DNA of 64,000 nt from an uncultured Salinisphaerales bacterium (GCA_913055805.1 CAJXLF010000003.1:235258-299257), one strand, 5' to 3'; counted from the stretch's first letter, positions 17,657 through 27,295 are shown. Numbers and translations: made by a program. The notes: generated by a model from the sequence alone, not told the origin.

Positions 17657-18664
17657 CTACAACAGTTCGGGCACCAGCCAGCGGCTGCTTTCTTCGGCCC
17701 AGTCGTTAAGCATGCTCCCTCCCGGACTGCGCAGGCAATCCAGACAGGCCTTTCTGATCGCCTGCAGCTTCTCTCGATCTGCAGCCAGAGCCTCGACCTG
17801 TAACCAGCGCCGCCAGGGCACCGACAGACTCCAGTCAGGCTCGTCAATCTGGCAATTCGGCAGACGATAATGCAGGGTCGGCCGCGCTTGTACGCGGTCA
17901 TCATCAACCTTGCCCCTTACCCGCTCTTCATCCAGATGACAGAACAGCGGCAGCATGTCCATGGCCCGGTTGCGCGTCGCATTCAGCGCCAGATAGTCAT
18001 CAATCAATTGATCCTGGTCCGGCGCATAATCGGTCGCCAGCACCCGCCTCAGATATTCCTTGGGCACGGAATCAATATAAGGCGTGATACGTCGGCTCCA
18101 GTCCACCTGCCCATCCCGTTTCAGCCAGTCGTAGAGACAGAGAAACGCCTGCAGATAAGCCAGCACCGTTGACGCTTGCGTATCCGGCAACTCCGGATTC
18201 ATATGCAGCCCGAAGGCATATTGCGGCGAATGCCGCGTCCCCTTTGCACCCGCGTCACGCAGATCGGCAATCAGGTCATTGAACCGCCAGAGCTCTCCAA
18301 ACGGTACGGGCGGCCCCACCACTTCCACCGGCACCACATGCTTGGCTATTTCCGCGAGCACCGTTTCAGCCAGCTCGCCCGCCTGACTTTTATCCCTGTC
18401 AGGCGCCTCTTTTTCGCGCCCCATTTTCTTCAGGTAACTGAAGTCCAGCTCCACACGAATATCACCGAGACGGCCATCCCGGACTTCGTATTCATAGTCT
18501 GAAATCCGCGCCGGCTCACCCCCGAAGCAATGCTCGACCCGTTCCACCGTGCGCTCGACATCCAGGCCGATGAACTCCAGCTCCAGTCCCAGACGGCGCT
18601 CTTCGCCGTTGTCGGTGTTCAGCTTTTCGGGCCGGGGCCAGAGTGAGGCCCGATAATCACGCAT
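17657..18664 (-). CDS. amidoligase-family (COOH-NH2 ligase) enzyme
   Basis: A 335-residue protein of the glutamine-synthetase-like amidoligase type. It has the strand motif RRLGLELEFIGLD near the N terminus, a VELDFSYLK segment, and the RHSPQYAFGLHMNPE block that carries predicted metal/ATP-binding residues. Family members are predicted to join a carboxylate to an amine, making peptide-like metabolites or modifying peptides. The start at 18664 leaves one base after the ABC exporter stop, and the PqiA-domain gene starts 7 bp later, so the three genes are co-translated. The product could be cargo for the exporter; that is inference. No glutamine amidotransferase partner is adjacent. Confidence 0.8.
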   Translation of the reverse strand: MRDYRASLWPRPEKLNTDNGEERRLGLELEFIGLDVERTVERVEHCFGGEPARISDYEYEVRDGRLGDIRVELDFSYLKKMGREKEAPDRDKSQAGELAETVLAEIAKHVVPVEVVGPPVPFGELWRFNDLIADLRDAGAKGTRHSPQYAFGLHMNPELPDTQASTVLAYLQAFLCLYDWLKRDGQVDWSRRITPYIDSVPKEYLRRVLATDYAPDQDQLIDDYLALNATRNRAMDMLPLFCHLDEERVRGKVDDDRVQARPTLHYRLPNCQIDEPDWSLSVPWRRWLQVEALAADREKLQAIRKACLDCLRSPGGSMLNDWAEESSRWLVPELL

Positions 18665-18665
18665 G

Positions 18666-20510
18666 TCACAAACCAGGTATGGATGAGTTCTCTTCGACCA
18701 GCCCTTCCTCGGACTGTTCCTGTTGCTGCAGGGCCCATAACCGGGCATAAGTGCCTTGCCTGGAGATCAGTTCCCGGTGTCGTCCCTGCTCGACCACCCG
18801 GCCCTGATCCAGCACCACGATATTGTCGGCATCGACAATAGTGGACAGCCGGTGGGCGATCACCAGCGTAGTGCGCTCGGCGGCAATCTCATTGAGATTA
18901 CGCAAAATGGCTTTCTCGGATTCCGAATCCAGCGACGAAGTCGCCTCGTCGAAAATCAGGATGGCCGGATTCTTGAGGATGGTGCGGGCAATGGCGATGC
19001 GCTGTTTCTCACCGCCGGAAAGTTTAAGCCCCCGCTCGCCGACCACCGTGTCGTAACCATCCGGCAGGCGCTCAATGAATTCCGCCAGATGGGCATTACG
19101 CGCCGCCTCGATGATCTCGGCCTTGCTCGCCTGCGGCCTGCCGTAGGCAATGTTGTATTCAATGGTGTCATTGAACAGCACCGTATCCTGCGGCACCACG
19201 CCAATCGCGGCACGCAGACTTTCCAGCGTGACTTCGCGGATGTCCTGGCCATTGATACGAATACTGCCGCCATCCACGTCGTAAAAACGGAACAGCAAAC
19301 GGGCAATGGTCGACTTGCCGGCCCCGCTGGGCCCCACCACCGCCAGCTTCCTGCCCGGCGCAATCTCAAAACTCACTTCATGCAGAATCGGCCGGTCGGC
19401 GCGGTAACCGAAATCGACCTTTTCGAAGCGCACGCGTGATTCAGTCAATTCCAGCGGCCGGGCATCCGCTGCATCCGCGACTTCGGCATGCACCTCCAGC
19501 AACCGGAACATGCGCGCCATGTCCGCCAGCGCGCGCTTGATCTCGCGGTAGACAAACCCGAGGAAATTGAGCGGCAGGAACATCTGGATCATGTAGGCAT
19601 TGACCAGCACCAGATCGCCCAGCGTCATACTGCCGTCCACCACATGTTGGGCCGCCAGAATCATCATGCTGGTCACAGCGCCGGCAATGATCAGCGCCTG
19701 CCCCGAGTTGAGCGTGGCCAGCGACAGCCGGTTCTTGATCAGCGCCTTTTCCCAGTGCGCCAGATTACGGTCGTACTGCTCGGCTTCGTATTTCTCGTTG
19801 CCGAAATACTTCACCGTTTCATAGTTGAGCAGGCTGTCGATAGCACGGGTGTTGGCGCGGGAGTCACGCTCGTTGGCCTGCCGCACATACTGGGTGCGCC
19901 ATTCGGTCGTAACCACCGAGAAGGCGATGTAGGCCACGACTGAACCAAAAGTAATCACGGCAAACCAGGGGCTGTAATTCACCAGCAGGATACCGGCCAC
20001 CAACGCGATTTCCAGCAGCGTGGGAATGATGTTGAACAGCATGAAGCGCAGCAGAAAACTGATACCGGCGGTGCCGCGCTCGATGTCCCGGCTCAGACCT
20101 CCGGTGCGCCGCGACAGGTGAAAATTCAGATCCAGCCGGTGCAGATGCCGGAACACCTGCAAGGCAATGCGCCGCATGGCATGTTCGGTCACCCGCCCGA
20201 ACACGGCATCGCGCAGTTCGCCAAACAACACCATGCCCAGACGCAATGCGCCATAGGCAAACAGCAGCGCCAACGGCAGCACGAGGATGTCGTTCTGGCT
20301 GGCATCGAGGCCATCGACAATGTGCTTCATCACCAACGGCAAGGCCACGCTGGCCAGCTTGGCCAGCACCAGAAAAGCCATGGCAATAATGACCCGCCCG
20401 CGGTACTCCCACAGGTAGGGCATGATGATGCCCAGGACCCGCCACTCGGTTTTTTCGTCGTAACCGTCAGGCGAGTCGGGTGTGCCCCGCATGGCCCGGC
20501 GGCCTCTCAT
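18666..20510 (-). CDS. Atm1/HMT1-type ABC exporter (fused permease-ATPase)
   Basis: A 614-residue half-transporter. Six transmembrane helices occupy about residues 25-320, followed by an ATPase domain with Walker A GPSGAGKST, signature LSGGE, Walker B ILIFDEATSSLD and the H-loop IAHRLST. The permease stretches LNFHLSRRTGGLSRDIERGT and SLLNYETVKYFGNE are hallmarks of Atm1/ABCB7-like exporters. These move glutathione-derived compounds, polysulfides or metal-thiol complexes out of the cytoplasm. It is the first gene of an operon with the amidoligase and the PqiA-domain gene. Confidence 0.9.
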   Translation of the reverse strand: MRGRRAMRGTPDSPDGYDEKTEWRVLGIIMPYLWEYRGRVIIAMAFLVLAKLASVALPLVMKHIVDGLDASQNDILVLPLALLFAYGALRLGMVLFGELRDAVFGRVTEHAMRRIALQVFRHLHRLDLNFHLSRRTGGLSRDIERGTAGISFLLRFMLFNIIPTLLEIALVAGILLVNYSPWFAVITFGSVVAYIAFSVVTTEWRTQYVRQANERDSRANTRAIDSLLNYETVKYFGNEKYEAEQYDRNLAHWEKALIKNRLSLATLNSGQALIIAGAVTSMMILAAQHVVDGSMTLGDLVLVNAYMIQMFLPLNFLGFVYREIKRALADMARMFRLLEVHAEVADAADARPLELTESRVRFEKVDFGYRADRPILHEVSFEIAPGRKLAVVGPSGAGKSTIARLLFRFYDVDGGSIRINGQDIREVTLESLRAAIGVVPQDTVLFNDTIEYNIAYGRPQASKAEIIEAARNAHLAEFIERLPDGYDTVVGERGLKLSGGEKQRIAIARTILKNPAILIFDEATSSLDSESEKAILRNLNEIAAERTTLVIAHRLSTIVDADNIVVLDQGRVVEQGRHRELISRQGTYARLWALQQQEQSEEGLVEENSSIPGL

Positions 20511-20554
20511 GACCCCGGATCCAGCATCCCTGTCATGCCGGAAACAGTGAAACT

Positions 20555-20619
20555 GTTATCCGGCATCCACATCGGGCGAATACATGGATGCCGGATAACC
20601 CCCCGGATCAAGTCCGGGG
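20555..20619. repeat. extragenic palindromic (REP-like) elements
   Basis: Two adjacent hairpins occupy the gap between the SDR and ABC exporter genes. The first has perfect 15-bp arms, GTTATCCGGCATCCA at 20555-20569 and its complement at 20585-20599. The second is CCCCGGA-TCAAG-TCCGGGG at 20601-20619. No T-run follows. The sequence looks like a dispersed non-coding repeat, though only one copy lies in this window. Confidence 0.7.
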
Positions 20620-20673
20620 CCAAAGGCGCACGCGCGATTTCCGGAACGACAGGCGGAACAGAGGGCATACAGA

Positions 20674-21744
20674 CTAGGCTGCCTTGCGCTTGTCCCGGAT
20701 CACACCGTCATCGATCAACTGCTGGAAGAACTCGACAATGGACGCTTCCGCCGGGCGGAACTCCATACCCAGATCCTTGCGCGTATAGCTGTTGTCGAAC
20801 TTGAGAGGATGCCCCACGTTCAGGGATACGAACTTGCGGGTAATACCGCTGAACGGCCCGGCCATCCATACCATGAACTTGGGCAGCTCCTTTTTCGGGA
20901 ACGGGTAACCCGAACCGAACTTCTCACGCAGCAGCCTGCCGATTTCCAGCATGGTCATGGACTTGCTGACACAGATATGCCGGCCACTGGCACTCGGCGT
21001 AAAGCCGGCCTTGATATGCGCCATGGCCACATCACGCACATCCACAATACCCAGTTCCAGCATCGGCGCACCCATCTTCAGGCTGCCATTCACGAACTGT
21101 TTGAAGGTGGCGAAGCTGCCCGAGGCGCTGGCCGTGGTCAACGACGGCCCCAGTACCAGGCCCGGATTAATCACCACCAGATCCCAGCGGTTCTGCTGCT
21201 TGCTGATATCCCAGGCCGCCTGCTCGGCCGCCACCTTGGAATAGTTGTAGGGCTGATGCTCTACGCTGCTGGTGGTGTTCCAGTGCTGTTCGGTGAAAAT
21301 GCCGTTTTGCGTAGCCCGCATGTCGGCGGCATCACCATAGATGCCCACCACGCTGGAAGTCAGCACCACGCGCTTGACCGTGTCACAGCGGTTAGCTGCT
21401 TCCAGCACGTTGCGCGTGCCCTTGATGGCCGGGTCGACCAGCTCCTTCTGGGCATCCTTCACGCCCATGATCACGAACGGCGAAGCGGTGTGAAACACCA
21501 GCTCGCAACCGGCCATGGCCTCATCGAATGCACCTTCGGCCAGCAGGTCGGCCTTGAACAGGGTCAACTTGCCGGGGCCGGCTTCAGCCAGCTTCTTGAG
21601 ATGGCCGACCTTCTTGTCGTCATCCGGGTTGCGTACCGTGGCATGCACATCCACACCGTCGGCCAGCAGGTATTTGACCAACCAGGACGCAATATAGCCA
21701 TTGGCGCCCGTCACGAGTACCGGCCTGGATTTGTCTATATTCAT
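20674..21744 (-). CDS. NAD-dependent epimerase/dehydratase, dihydroflavonol reductase-like
   Basis: A 356-residue extended short-chain dehydrogenase. It has the Rossmann motif TGANGYIA at residues 13-20, the catalytic TSS...YNYSK pair and the NPGLVLGP segment. Relatives reduce aldehydes, ketones or flavonoid-like alcohols with NADPH. AGGGG lies upstream of ATG 21744. It follows the LysR gene on the same strand with a 79-bp gap, so it may or may not share its transcript. The substrate is unknown. Confidence 0.85.
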   Translation of the reverse strand: MNIDKSRPVLVTGANGYIASWLVKYLLADGVDVHATVRNPDDDKKVGHLKKLAEAGPGKLTLFKADLLAEGAFDEAMAGCELVFHTASPFVIMGVKDAQKELVDPAIKGTRNVLEAANRCDTVKRVVLTSSVVGIYGDAADMRATQNGIFTEQHWNTTSSVEHQPYNYSKVAAEQAAWDISKQQNRWDLVVINPGLVLGPSLTTASASGSFATFKQFVNGSLKMGAPMLELGIVDVRDVAMAHIKAGFTPSASGRHICVSKSMTMLEIGRLLREKFGSGYPFPKKELPKFMVWMAGPFSGITRKFVSLNVGHPLKFDNSYTRKDLGMEFRPAEASIVEFFQQLIDDGVIRDKRKAA

Positions 21745-21822
21745 GACAACCCCCTAGAAAGAATGAACTAAAAAAATGAACTTGGAGAATGAATGGGGGC
21801 ATTGTAGCGCGCCCGGGTTTAT

Positions 21823-22743
21823 CTAGGCGGATGCGCCGCCAGTCGCTTCCTTACATATGTCCCTGACGCCCTGCAGAATCATCTCCGCAAACTGCCGGGT
21901 GGCAGGACCGGCATAGTCACGATCAGCAAAAACCAGATAGAGCTGGGCGAAACGTTCCTGGCCTTCACGCATGGGCAGCACCTTGAGCTGGCCGGAGGCC
22001 AGTTCCTGCTGAACATCCAGCTCCGGTAGCCAGGCGAAAGCCAGACCCAGGCAGACTGACTTGATGGACGTCGTATTGTTGCTCACAGTCCAGCGCTGCT
22101 CCGAGCCCAGCCAGCCGGCGTCGCGATTCACCCTGCTGCCGGAGTCGCGAATCACCATCTGCCGATGCTGACGCAGATCCTGATAACTCACCTCCCGGCC
22201 CAACTTGTGCAGGGGATGGTCGGGGTGCGCCACCGGTAAAAAACGGATGCGCATCAAGGGGTCACCGAGAAAACCCACCGGCACGATCGGCGTGATCGCC
22301 ACATCCACCCGCCCTTCCATCAGAGCCTCTTCATTGCCACTGAGCACGGTTTCGTAGAGTTGCACACGAGTCTGCCGGCAATGGTCCGAAAACTGGCCCA
22401 GCACACGCAACAGGATTTCGCCGGGAAACAGGTGATCCACGGCGATACGTATCTCCGCTTCCCAGCCGGCGGCCATGTCACGGCCGGCCTTCTCCAGTCC
22501 ACTGGCCTCGTCCAGCAGCTGCCTGGCCCGCCGGTAGAGCGTTTCACCGACCGGCGTCAGTACCGCCTTGCGGCCCTGGATTTCGAAGACCTTTACTTCC
22601 AGCAGATCTTCCAGCTTGGCCACCGCATAGCTCACGGTCGACTGGCTCTTGTTCAGGGCTTCCGCAGCCTGCGCATAACCGCCCGCTTCCACCACCGCAA
22701 TCAAGGCGCGCCATTGTTCCAGCGAGATACGCGGTGAATTCAT
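21823..22743 (-). CDS. LysR-family regulator of the adjacent redox operon
   Basis: A 306-residue LysR regulator. The N-terminal helix-turn-helix is at about residues 6-65 (LEQWRALIAVVEAGGYAQAAEALNKSQSTVSYAVAKLEDLL), followed by a two-lobed effector domain. It is transcribed away from the glutathionyl-hydroquinone reductase operon across a short AT-rich gap with a LysR-type box. The E. coli regulator YhaJ controls a pirin (yhaK), a DoxX-type protein (yqjF) and the reductase yqjG in response to quinone-like compounds; the same enzyme set lies opposite this gene. An analogous role is inferred. Confidence 0.85.
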   Translation of the reverse strand: MNSPRISLEQWRALIAVVEAGGYAQAAEALNKSQSTVSYAVAKLEDLLEVKVFEIQGRKAVLTPVGETLYRRARQLLDEASGLEKAGRDMAAGWEAEIRIAVDHLFPGEILLRVLGQFSDHCRQTRVQLYETVLSGNEEALMEGRVDVAITPIVPVGFLGDPLMRIRFLPVAHPDHPLHKLGREVSYQDLRQHRQMVIRDSGSRVNRDAGWLGSEQRWTVSNNTTSIKSVCLGLAFAWLPELDVQQELASGQLKVLPMREGQERFAQLYLVFADRDYAGPATRQFAEMILQGVRDICKEATGGASA

Positions 22744-22745
22744 AT

Positions 22746-22760
22746 ATCTATTAATTCGAT
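22746..22760. promoter_or_regulatory. LysR-type operator, ATC-N9-GAT
   Basis: A perfect ATC-N9-GAT dyad, the extended T-N11-A box of LysR regulators, lies three bases from the lysR start and about 85 bp upstream of the divergent operon start. It fits an autoregulatory and activation site. Short AT-rich boxes are common by chance, so support comes mainly from position. Confidence 0.5.
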
Positions 22761-22844
22761 CAAATACTGCGAAATTATGCGCTTTTTTATCGCATCAATA
22801 AATACTTTAATAAGCCCATCAGATTGAATTATTGGAGCAGATCG

Positions 22845-23801
22845 ATGGGTTTATTAGTGGACGGCAAATGGCAGGACCAGTGGTACGACACCAAGACCAC
22901 CGGCGGTCAGTTCAAACGCCAGGACAGCCAGTTCCGCAACTGGATCACCGCCGACGGCAGCAGTGGCTTTGCCGCCGAGGCCGGCCGCTATCACCTGTAC
23001 GTATCCCTGGCCTGCCCCTGGGCGCACCGTACCCTGATCCTGCGCAGACTCAAGGGTCTGGAAGACATGATCTCCGTCTCGGTGGTCAATCCGCATATGG
23101 GCAGCCATGGCTGGACCTTCGAGCCCGGCCCAGGCGTGGTGGCCGATGACGTAAACGGCGCACGGCGCATGTATGAGGTGTACCTGAAGGCCGCCCCGCA
23201 CTACACGGGCCGTGTCACGGTACCCGTGCTGTGGGACAAGCAGACGCAAACCATCGTCAACAACGAGTCGGCGGAGATCATTCGCATGCTCAACTCGGCT
23301 TTCGATGGCATTGGCGCCAGGCCCGGCGACTATTACCCGGTCGAACTGCGCGGGGAAATCGACAGCCTGAACGACTGGATATACGACAGCGTCAACAACG
23401 GCGTCTACCGGGCCGGCTTTGCCACCACCCAGGCCGCCTACGAGGAAGCCGTGGTGAAACTGTTCGACAGCCTCGACCGGCTGGAATCTATCCTGGCGGA
23501 GAAACGCTACCTGACTGGCGACCGCATTACCGAAGCCGACTGGCGGCTGTTCACCACCCTGCTGCGCTTCGATCCGGTCTACCACGGCCACTTCAAGTGC
23601 AACCTCCGGCAGCTGGCGGATTACCCGAACCTGTTCGGTTACGTACGCGAGCTGTACCAGGTACCTGGCGTGGCCGAAACGGTGAGCCTGGACCACATCA
23701 AGCGCCATTACTACGGCAGCCACAAGACCATCAACCCGACAGGCATTGTGCCACTCGGCCCGGACATCGATTTCAACGCCGCGCATGGGCGCGGGGAATG
23801 A
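22845..23801 (+). CDS. yqjG: glutathionyl-hydroquinone reductase (Xi-class GST)
   Basis: A 318-residue Xi-class GST. The catalytic motif CPWAHR has Cys57, which accepts glutathione from glutathionyl-hydroquinones. The remaining family marks are FKRQDSQFRNWI near the N terminus, VPVLWDKQTQTIVNNESAEIIRM for glutathione binding, and the helical domain ending YGSHKTINPTGIVPLGP, a strongly conserved tail. GGAG lies 9 nt before ATG 22845, so the extra seven upstream residues are not used. First gene of a six-gene operon opposite lysR. Confidence 0.92.
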   Translation: MGLLVDGKWQDQWYDTKTTGGQFKRQDSQFRNWITADGSSGFAAEAGRYHLYVSLACPWAHRTLILRRLKGLEDMISVSVVNPHMGSHGWTFEPGPGVVADDVNGARRMYEVYLKAAPHYTGRVTVPVLWDKQTQTIVNNESAEIIRMLNSAFDGIGARPGDYYPVELRGEIDSLNDWIYDSVNNGVYRAGFATTQAAYEEAVVKLFDSLDRLESILAEKRYLTGDRITEADWRLFTTLLRFDPVYHGHFKCNLRQLADYPNLFGYVRELYQVPGVAETVSLDHIKRHYYGSHKTINPTGIVPLGPDIDFNAAHGRGE

Positions 23802-23906
23802 TCCACAGATTACACAGATGAGCACAGATTTTTCATATCCGGGTAGCGCTGAACCAAAAGGTTGCAGCCAGCCCTTCATGACACTGAATGGTTAAAGGAG
23901 CTAAAC

Positions 23907-24506
23907 ATGAACGTACTGCAGATCAACAGCAGCATCTTTACCGATGGCGGTCAATCCACCCGTCTGGCCACGGACTTTGTCGAGCGCTGGACACAGAACC
24001 ACCCGGACAGCCAGGTCACCGTACGTGACTTCGCCGCTGAAGAAGTGCCGCATCTGAGCGCCGAGACCTTCCAGGCCTTTCTGGCCAAACCGGAAGAGCG
24101 CAACGCAGACCAACAGGCCGCGGTGGATTATTCCGACCGTCTGATTGCCGAGCTGCACGCAGCCGACGTCGTCGTGCTGGGCCTGCCGATGTACAACTTC
24201 GGCGTGCCCTCACAGCTGAAGGCCTACTTCGACCACGTGGCCCGCGCCGGCATTACCTTCAAGTACACGGAGAACGGGCCGGTCGGCCTGCTGGGCAAGC
24301 AAAAGGTCTACGTACTGGCTGCCCGTGGTGGCAAATACCAGGGCACGCCGCGCGATACCCAGACGAAATATGTCACCGATTTCTTCAACTTTCTGGGCAT
24401 CACCGACGTGGAGTTCATCTATGCTGAAGGTCTGAACATGGGGGATACGCCCCGTGAACAGGCCTTGAGTGATGCACATAAAGTTATCGACCAGATCGCG
24501 GCCTGA
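23907..24506 (+). CDS. azoR: FMN-dependent NADH azoreductase/quinone reductase
   Basis: A 199-residue flavodoxin-fold protein of the AzoR type. INSSIFTDGGQSTRLA binds FMN phosphate, and GLPMYNFGVPSQLKAYFDHVARAGITFKYT is the family's most conserved block. It reduces quinones and azo compounds by two electrons using NADH. ATG 23907 follows an AAAGGAG site. Within the operon it complements the glutathione route of quinone detoxification encoded just upstream. Confidence 0.92.
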   Translation: MNVLQINSSIFTDGGQSTRLATDFVERWTQNHPDSQVTVRDFAAEEVPHLSAETFQAFLAKPEERNADQQAAVDYSDRLIAELHAADVVVLGLPMYNFGVPSQLKAYFDHVARAGITFKYTENGPVGLLGKQKVYVLAARGGKYQGTPRDTQTKYVTDFFNFLGITDVEFIYAEGLNMGDTPREQALSDAHKVIDQIAA

Positions 24507-24535
24507 GCCGCAATAACACAGTGGAGGACAACCCC

Positions 24536-24925
24536 ATGAACAATCTCGAGAAATCCGCGGACCTTGCTGGCCGCATCCTGATCGCCGCCATCTTCCTGTT
24601 GGCCGGTCTCAACAAGATCAGTGGCTATGAAGGCACCGCTGCCTACATGGCCTCACAGGGCGTACCCGCCGCCTTGCTGCCGCTGGTCATCGCCCTGGAA
24701 GTGGGTGGCGCCATCGCCATCATCCTGGGTCTGTTCACCCGCCTGACGGCCCTGGCGCTGGCCGGATTCTGTGTCGCCTCGGCGGCCCTGTTCCACGCCA
24801 ACCTGGCCGACCAGATGCAGTTCGTCCTGTTCTTCAAGAACCTGGCCATGGCCGGCGGCTTCCTGTTCCTGGTGGCCAACGGCCCCGGCGCCTGGAGCCT
24901 GGATGCCCGGATGAGAAAAGACTAG
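24536..24925 (+). CDS. DoxX-family membrane protein
   Basis: A 129-residue, four-helix inner-membrane protein with the DoxX pattern GRILIAAIFLLAGLNKISGYEGTAAYMASQGVP. GGAGG precedes ATG 24536. DoxX-type proteins accompany quinone- and thiol-redox enzymes; in E. coli YqjF is co-regulated with YqjG. The position, third in the operon and 29 bp after azoR, fits a membrane quinone-related role. Confidence 0.85.
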   Translation: MNNLEKSADLAGRILIAAIFLLAGLNKISGYEGTAAYMASQGVPAALLPLVIALEVGGAIAIILGLFTRLTALALAGFCVASAALFHANLADQMQFVLFFKNLAMAGGFLFLVANGPGAWSLDARMRKD

Positions 24926-25003
24926 CGCATCACGTTCACCTTCTGGTGGCCGTGGCGGCCTGAACCCCGCCGCGGTCACTGGAAGACACTCAAGGAGTGC
25001 ATC

Positions 25004-25870
25004 ATGAATACCCGCAAACTGACCCACATCATCAAAGGCGTGCCCACCTCGGACGGCGCCGGGGTGCGGCTGACGCGCAGTATCGGCAGCGCCCGGCACC
25101 TGCGGGTGGATCCCTTCCTGATGCTGGACGAATTCGCCTCCGACGAAGCGGCGGATTACATCGCCGGCTTCCCGCCCCACCCCCATCGCGGCTTCGAAAC
25201 CGTCACCTATATGCTGGACGGCCACATGCTGCACGAGGATCACATGGGCAACCGTGGCGACCTGAAAAGCGGCGACGTGCAGTGGATGACCGCCGGGCGC
25301 GGCATTATTCACTCCGAAATGCCCCAGCAGACCGAAGGCCGCATGCGCGGTTTCCAGCTGTGGATCAACCTGCCGGCGAAAGAAAAAATGAAGCCGGCGG
25401 CTTACCGCGATATTCCTGCGGCGGATATCCCGAGCGTAGCGCTGCCACAGGGTGGACAGGTCAAGGTCATTGCCGGTCACGTGGAAATCGAAAGCAACGT
25501 AACCGACGGCCCCATCAATCCACGCGGTTCGAATATGGCCACCGACCCGCTTTATCTGGATGTCGAACTACCGGCCAACGGCGAGTTCCGTCAGTCTGTC
25601 ACACCCGGACACAACGCCTTTTTGTTTGTGTTCGAGGGCAGCGCCAGCGTACAAGGTGAAGCATTGCCGCTGCATCATGCCGGACTGTTCGGCGACGGTG
25701 AGGAACTGCTGATCAAAGCCGGCGAAGAAGGCGCACGATTCCTGCTGCTGGCCGGCAGGCCGCTGAATGAGCCGGTGGCGCAGTACGGCCCCTTCGTCAT
25801 GAACACCATGGAAGAAGTGGAACAGGCCATCCGTGATTACCAGGATGGCACACTGACCCGGGCCGCCTAG
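25004..25870 (+). CDS. pirin-family bicupin (first copy)
   Basis: A 288-residue pirin. The N-terminal cupin holds the metal motif PHPHRGFETVTYMLDG, with two His, plus HEDHMGN and TAGRGIIHSEMP, which supply the other His and Glu ligands. The C-terminal cupin has no obvious metal site. Pirins are iron proteins, some with quercetin or quinone dioxygenase activity. AAGGAG lies before ATG 25004. It is followed 25 bp later by a second pirin. Confidence 0.9.
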   Translation: MNTRKLTHIIKGVPTSDGAGVRLTRSIGSARHLRVDPFLMLDEFASDEAADYIAGFPPHPHRGFETVTYMLDGHMLHEDHMGNRGDLKSGDVQWMTAGRGIIHSEMPQQTEGRMRGFQLWINLPAKEKMKPAAYRDIPAADIPSVALPQGGQVKVIAGHVEIESNVTDGPINPRGSNMATDPLYLDVELPANGEFRQSVTPGHNAFLFVFEGSASVQGEALPLHHAGLFGDGEELLIKAGEEGARFLLLAGRPLNEPVAQYGPFVMNTMEEVEQAIRDYQDGTLTRAA

Positions 25871-25895
25871 GCGGCCCTCAACCAGGGGATACAAG

Positions 25896-26831
25896 ATGAG
25901 CAATCTCGAACAACAATGCAGCCCGTCGCTGTCCAGCGATTGCCCGGACACGGCCCGCCAACCGGTCAGCGAAATTATCGACACCCGCGACGCCGTGCTG
26001 GGCGAAGGCCTCACCATTCGCCGCGCCCTGCCCAGCCGCCGGCGGCGCATGATTGGCGCCTGGTGCTTCCTGGATCATGCCGGACCCGCCGATGTCGGCG
26101 AAGACCCCGGTATCCGCGTCGGGCCGCATCCGCATATTGGCCTGCAGACCTTTACCTGGCCGGTGACCGGCGAGCTGCTGCACCGGGATTCGCTGGGCTA
26201 TGAACAGATCATCCGCCCCGGACAGGTGAATCTCATGACCGCGGGCCGCGGCATCAGTCACTCGGAGGAATCACCCACGGAGCGTTCGCCGGAATTTCAT
26301 GGCGCCCAGCTGTGGATTGCCCTGCCCGATGCCGAACGTCACCGGGAGCCGGGTTTCGAACACTATCCGGAACAGCCGCAACTCAATCGCGACGGCTTTG
26401 TCATTACCGTTGTTGCGGGTGAAGCACTTGGCGAACTCGCGCCCGCACAGGTTTACTCACCGCTGGTGGGTATGGATCTGTATACCCGGGGCGAGGCACA
26501 GACGCGTCTGCCGCTGAATCCGGCTTTTGAATACGGCGCACTGCTGCTTGAAGGCAGCGTTGAGATAGACGGCCAACCCCTGAATATCGGTCAGTTGCTG
26601 TATCTGGGCTGTGGCCGTGAACAACTGACCGTCCGCGCCGATCAGACTGCGCGCCTGCTGCTGCTCGGCGGCGAACCTTTCGGCGAGGAAATCCTCATGT
26701 GGTGGAACTTTGTCGGCCGCAGCAAGCAGGAAATGATCCGGGCGACCCGCGACTGGAATGAGGGTGACCGATTCGGCCAGGTGCAAAACTATGACGGCCC
26801 ACGGCTGACAGCCCCCGCGACACCCTGGTAA
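25896..26831 (+). CDS. pirin-family bicupin (second copy)
   Basis: A 311-residue pirin paralogue with its own metal-site pattern: [22 protein letters not shown] and [12 protein letters not shown]. The two pirins differ through most of their length, so this is an old duplication or two recruited genes rather than a recent tandem copy. An AGGGG site lies upstream. It sits in the middle of the redox-defence operon, 14 bp before the OsmC gene. Confidence 0.88.
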   Translation: MSNLEQQCSPSLSSDCPDTARQPVSEIIDTRDAVLGEGLTIRRALPSRRRRMIGAWCFLDHAGPADVGEDPGIRVGPHPHIGLQTFTWPVTGELLHRDSLGYEQIIRPGQVNLMTAGRGISHSEESPTERSPEFHGAQLWIALPDAERHREPGFEHYPEQPQLNRDGFVITVVAGEALGELAPAQVYSPLVGMDLYTRGEAQTRLPLNPAFEYGALLLEGSVEIDGQPLNIGQLLYLGCGREQLTVRADQTARLLLLGGEPFGEEILMWWNFVGRSKQEMIRATRDWNEGDRFGQVQNYDGPRLTAPATPW

Positions 26832-26845
26832 TAAGGAACTACGCC

Positions 26846-27232
26846 ATGAAAGAGATTTCCAGCGCCACGGTCACTTCAACCGACATCAATTACCAACACC
26901 GCATCCAGACCCGCGGCTTTGAGCTGCTCGGCGACGAACCACCTCTGGATGCCGGTCCCAGCCCTTATGACTTCTACCTGGCTGGACTGGGCAGCTGCAC
27001 CGCCATCACCCTGCGCATGTACGCCGAACGCAAGGGCTGGAACCTGGGTGAAGTGCGTGTTGAATTGAAGCTGCTCAAGGACAGCGAAGGCAACACGGCC
27101 ATCGAGCGCAACATTCACGCCAGCGGCGCGCTGGACGACGCCCAGTGGTCACGTCTGCTGGAAATCGCCGACAAGACGCCGGTGACACGCACGGTCAGGG
27201 ATGGCGCGGAGATCACAACCCGCCGGGCATGA
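26846..27232 (+). CDS. OsmC/YhfA-type protein
   Basis: A 128-residue OsmC-fold protein. The block [29 protein letters not shown] carries the conserved resolving cysteine region. The second Cys of peroxidase-active Ohr proteins is not evident, and the C-terminal TPVTRTV replaces the usual CPV motif, so peroxide activity is doubtful. This is the last gene of the LysR-facing operon, with a ribosome site (AAGGA) before ATG 26846. Confidence 0.85.
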   Translation: MKEISSATVTSTDINYQHRIQTRGFELLGDEPPLDAGPSPYDFYLAGLGSCTAITLRMYAERKGWNLGEVRVELKLLKDSEGNTAIERNIHASGALDDAQWSRLLEIADKTPVTRTVRDGAEITTRRA

Positions 27233-27295
27233 GCCCGTCATTTATCCGGAATACACTCGTATACAACCAAGGACTGAGTCCACAAAGGCCAGGGG

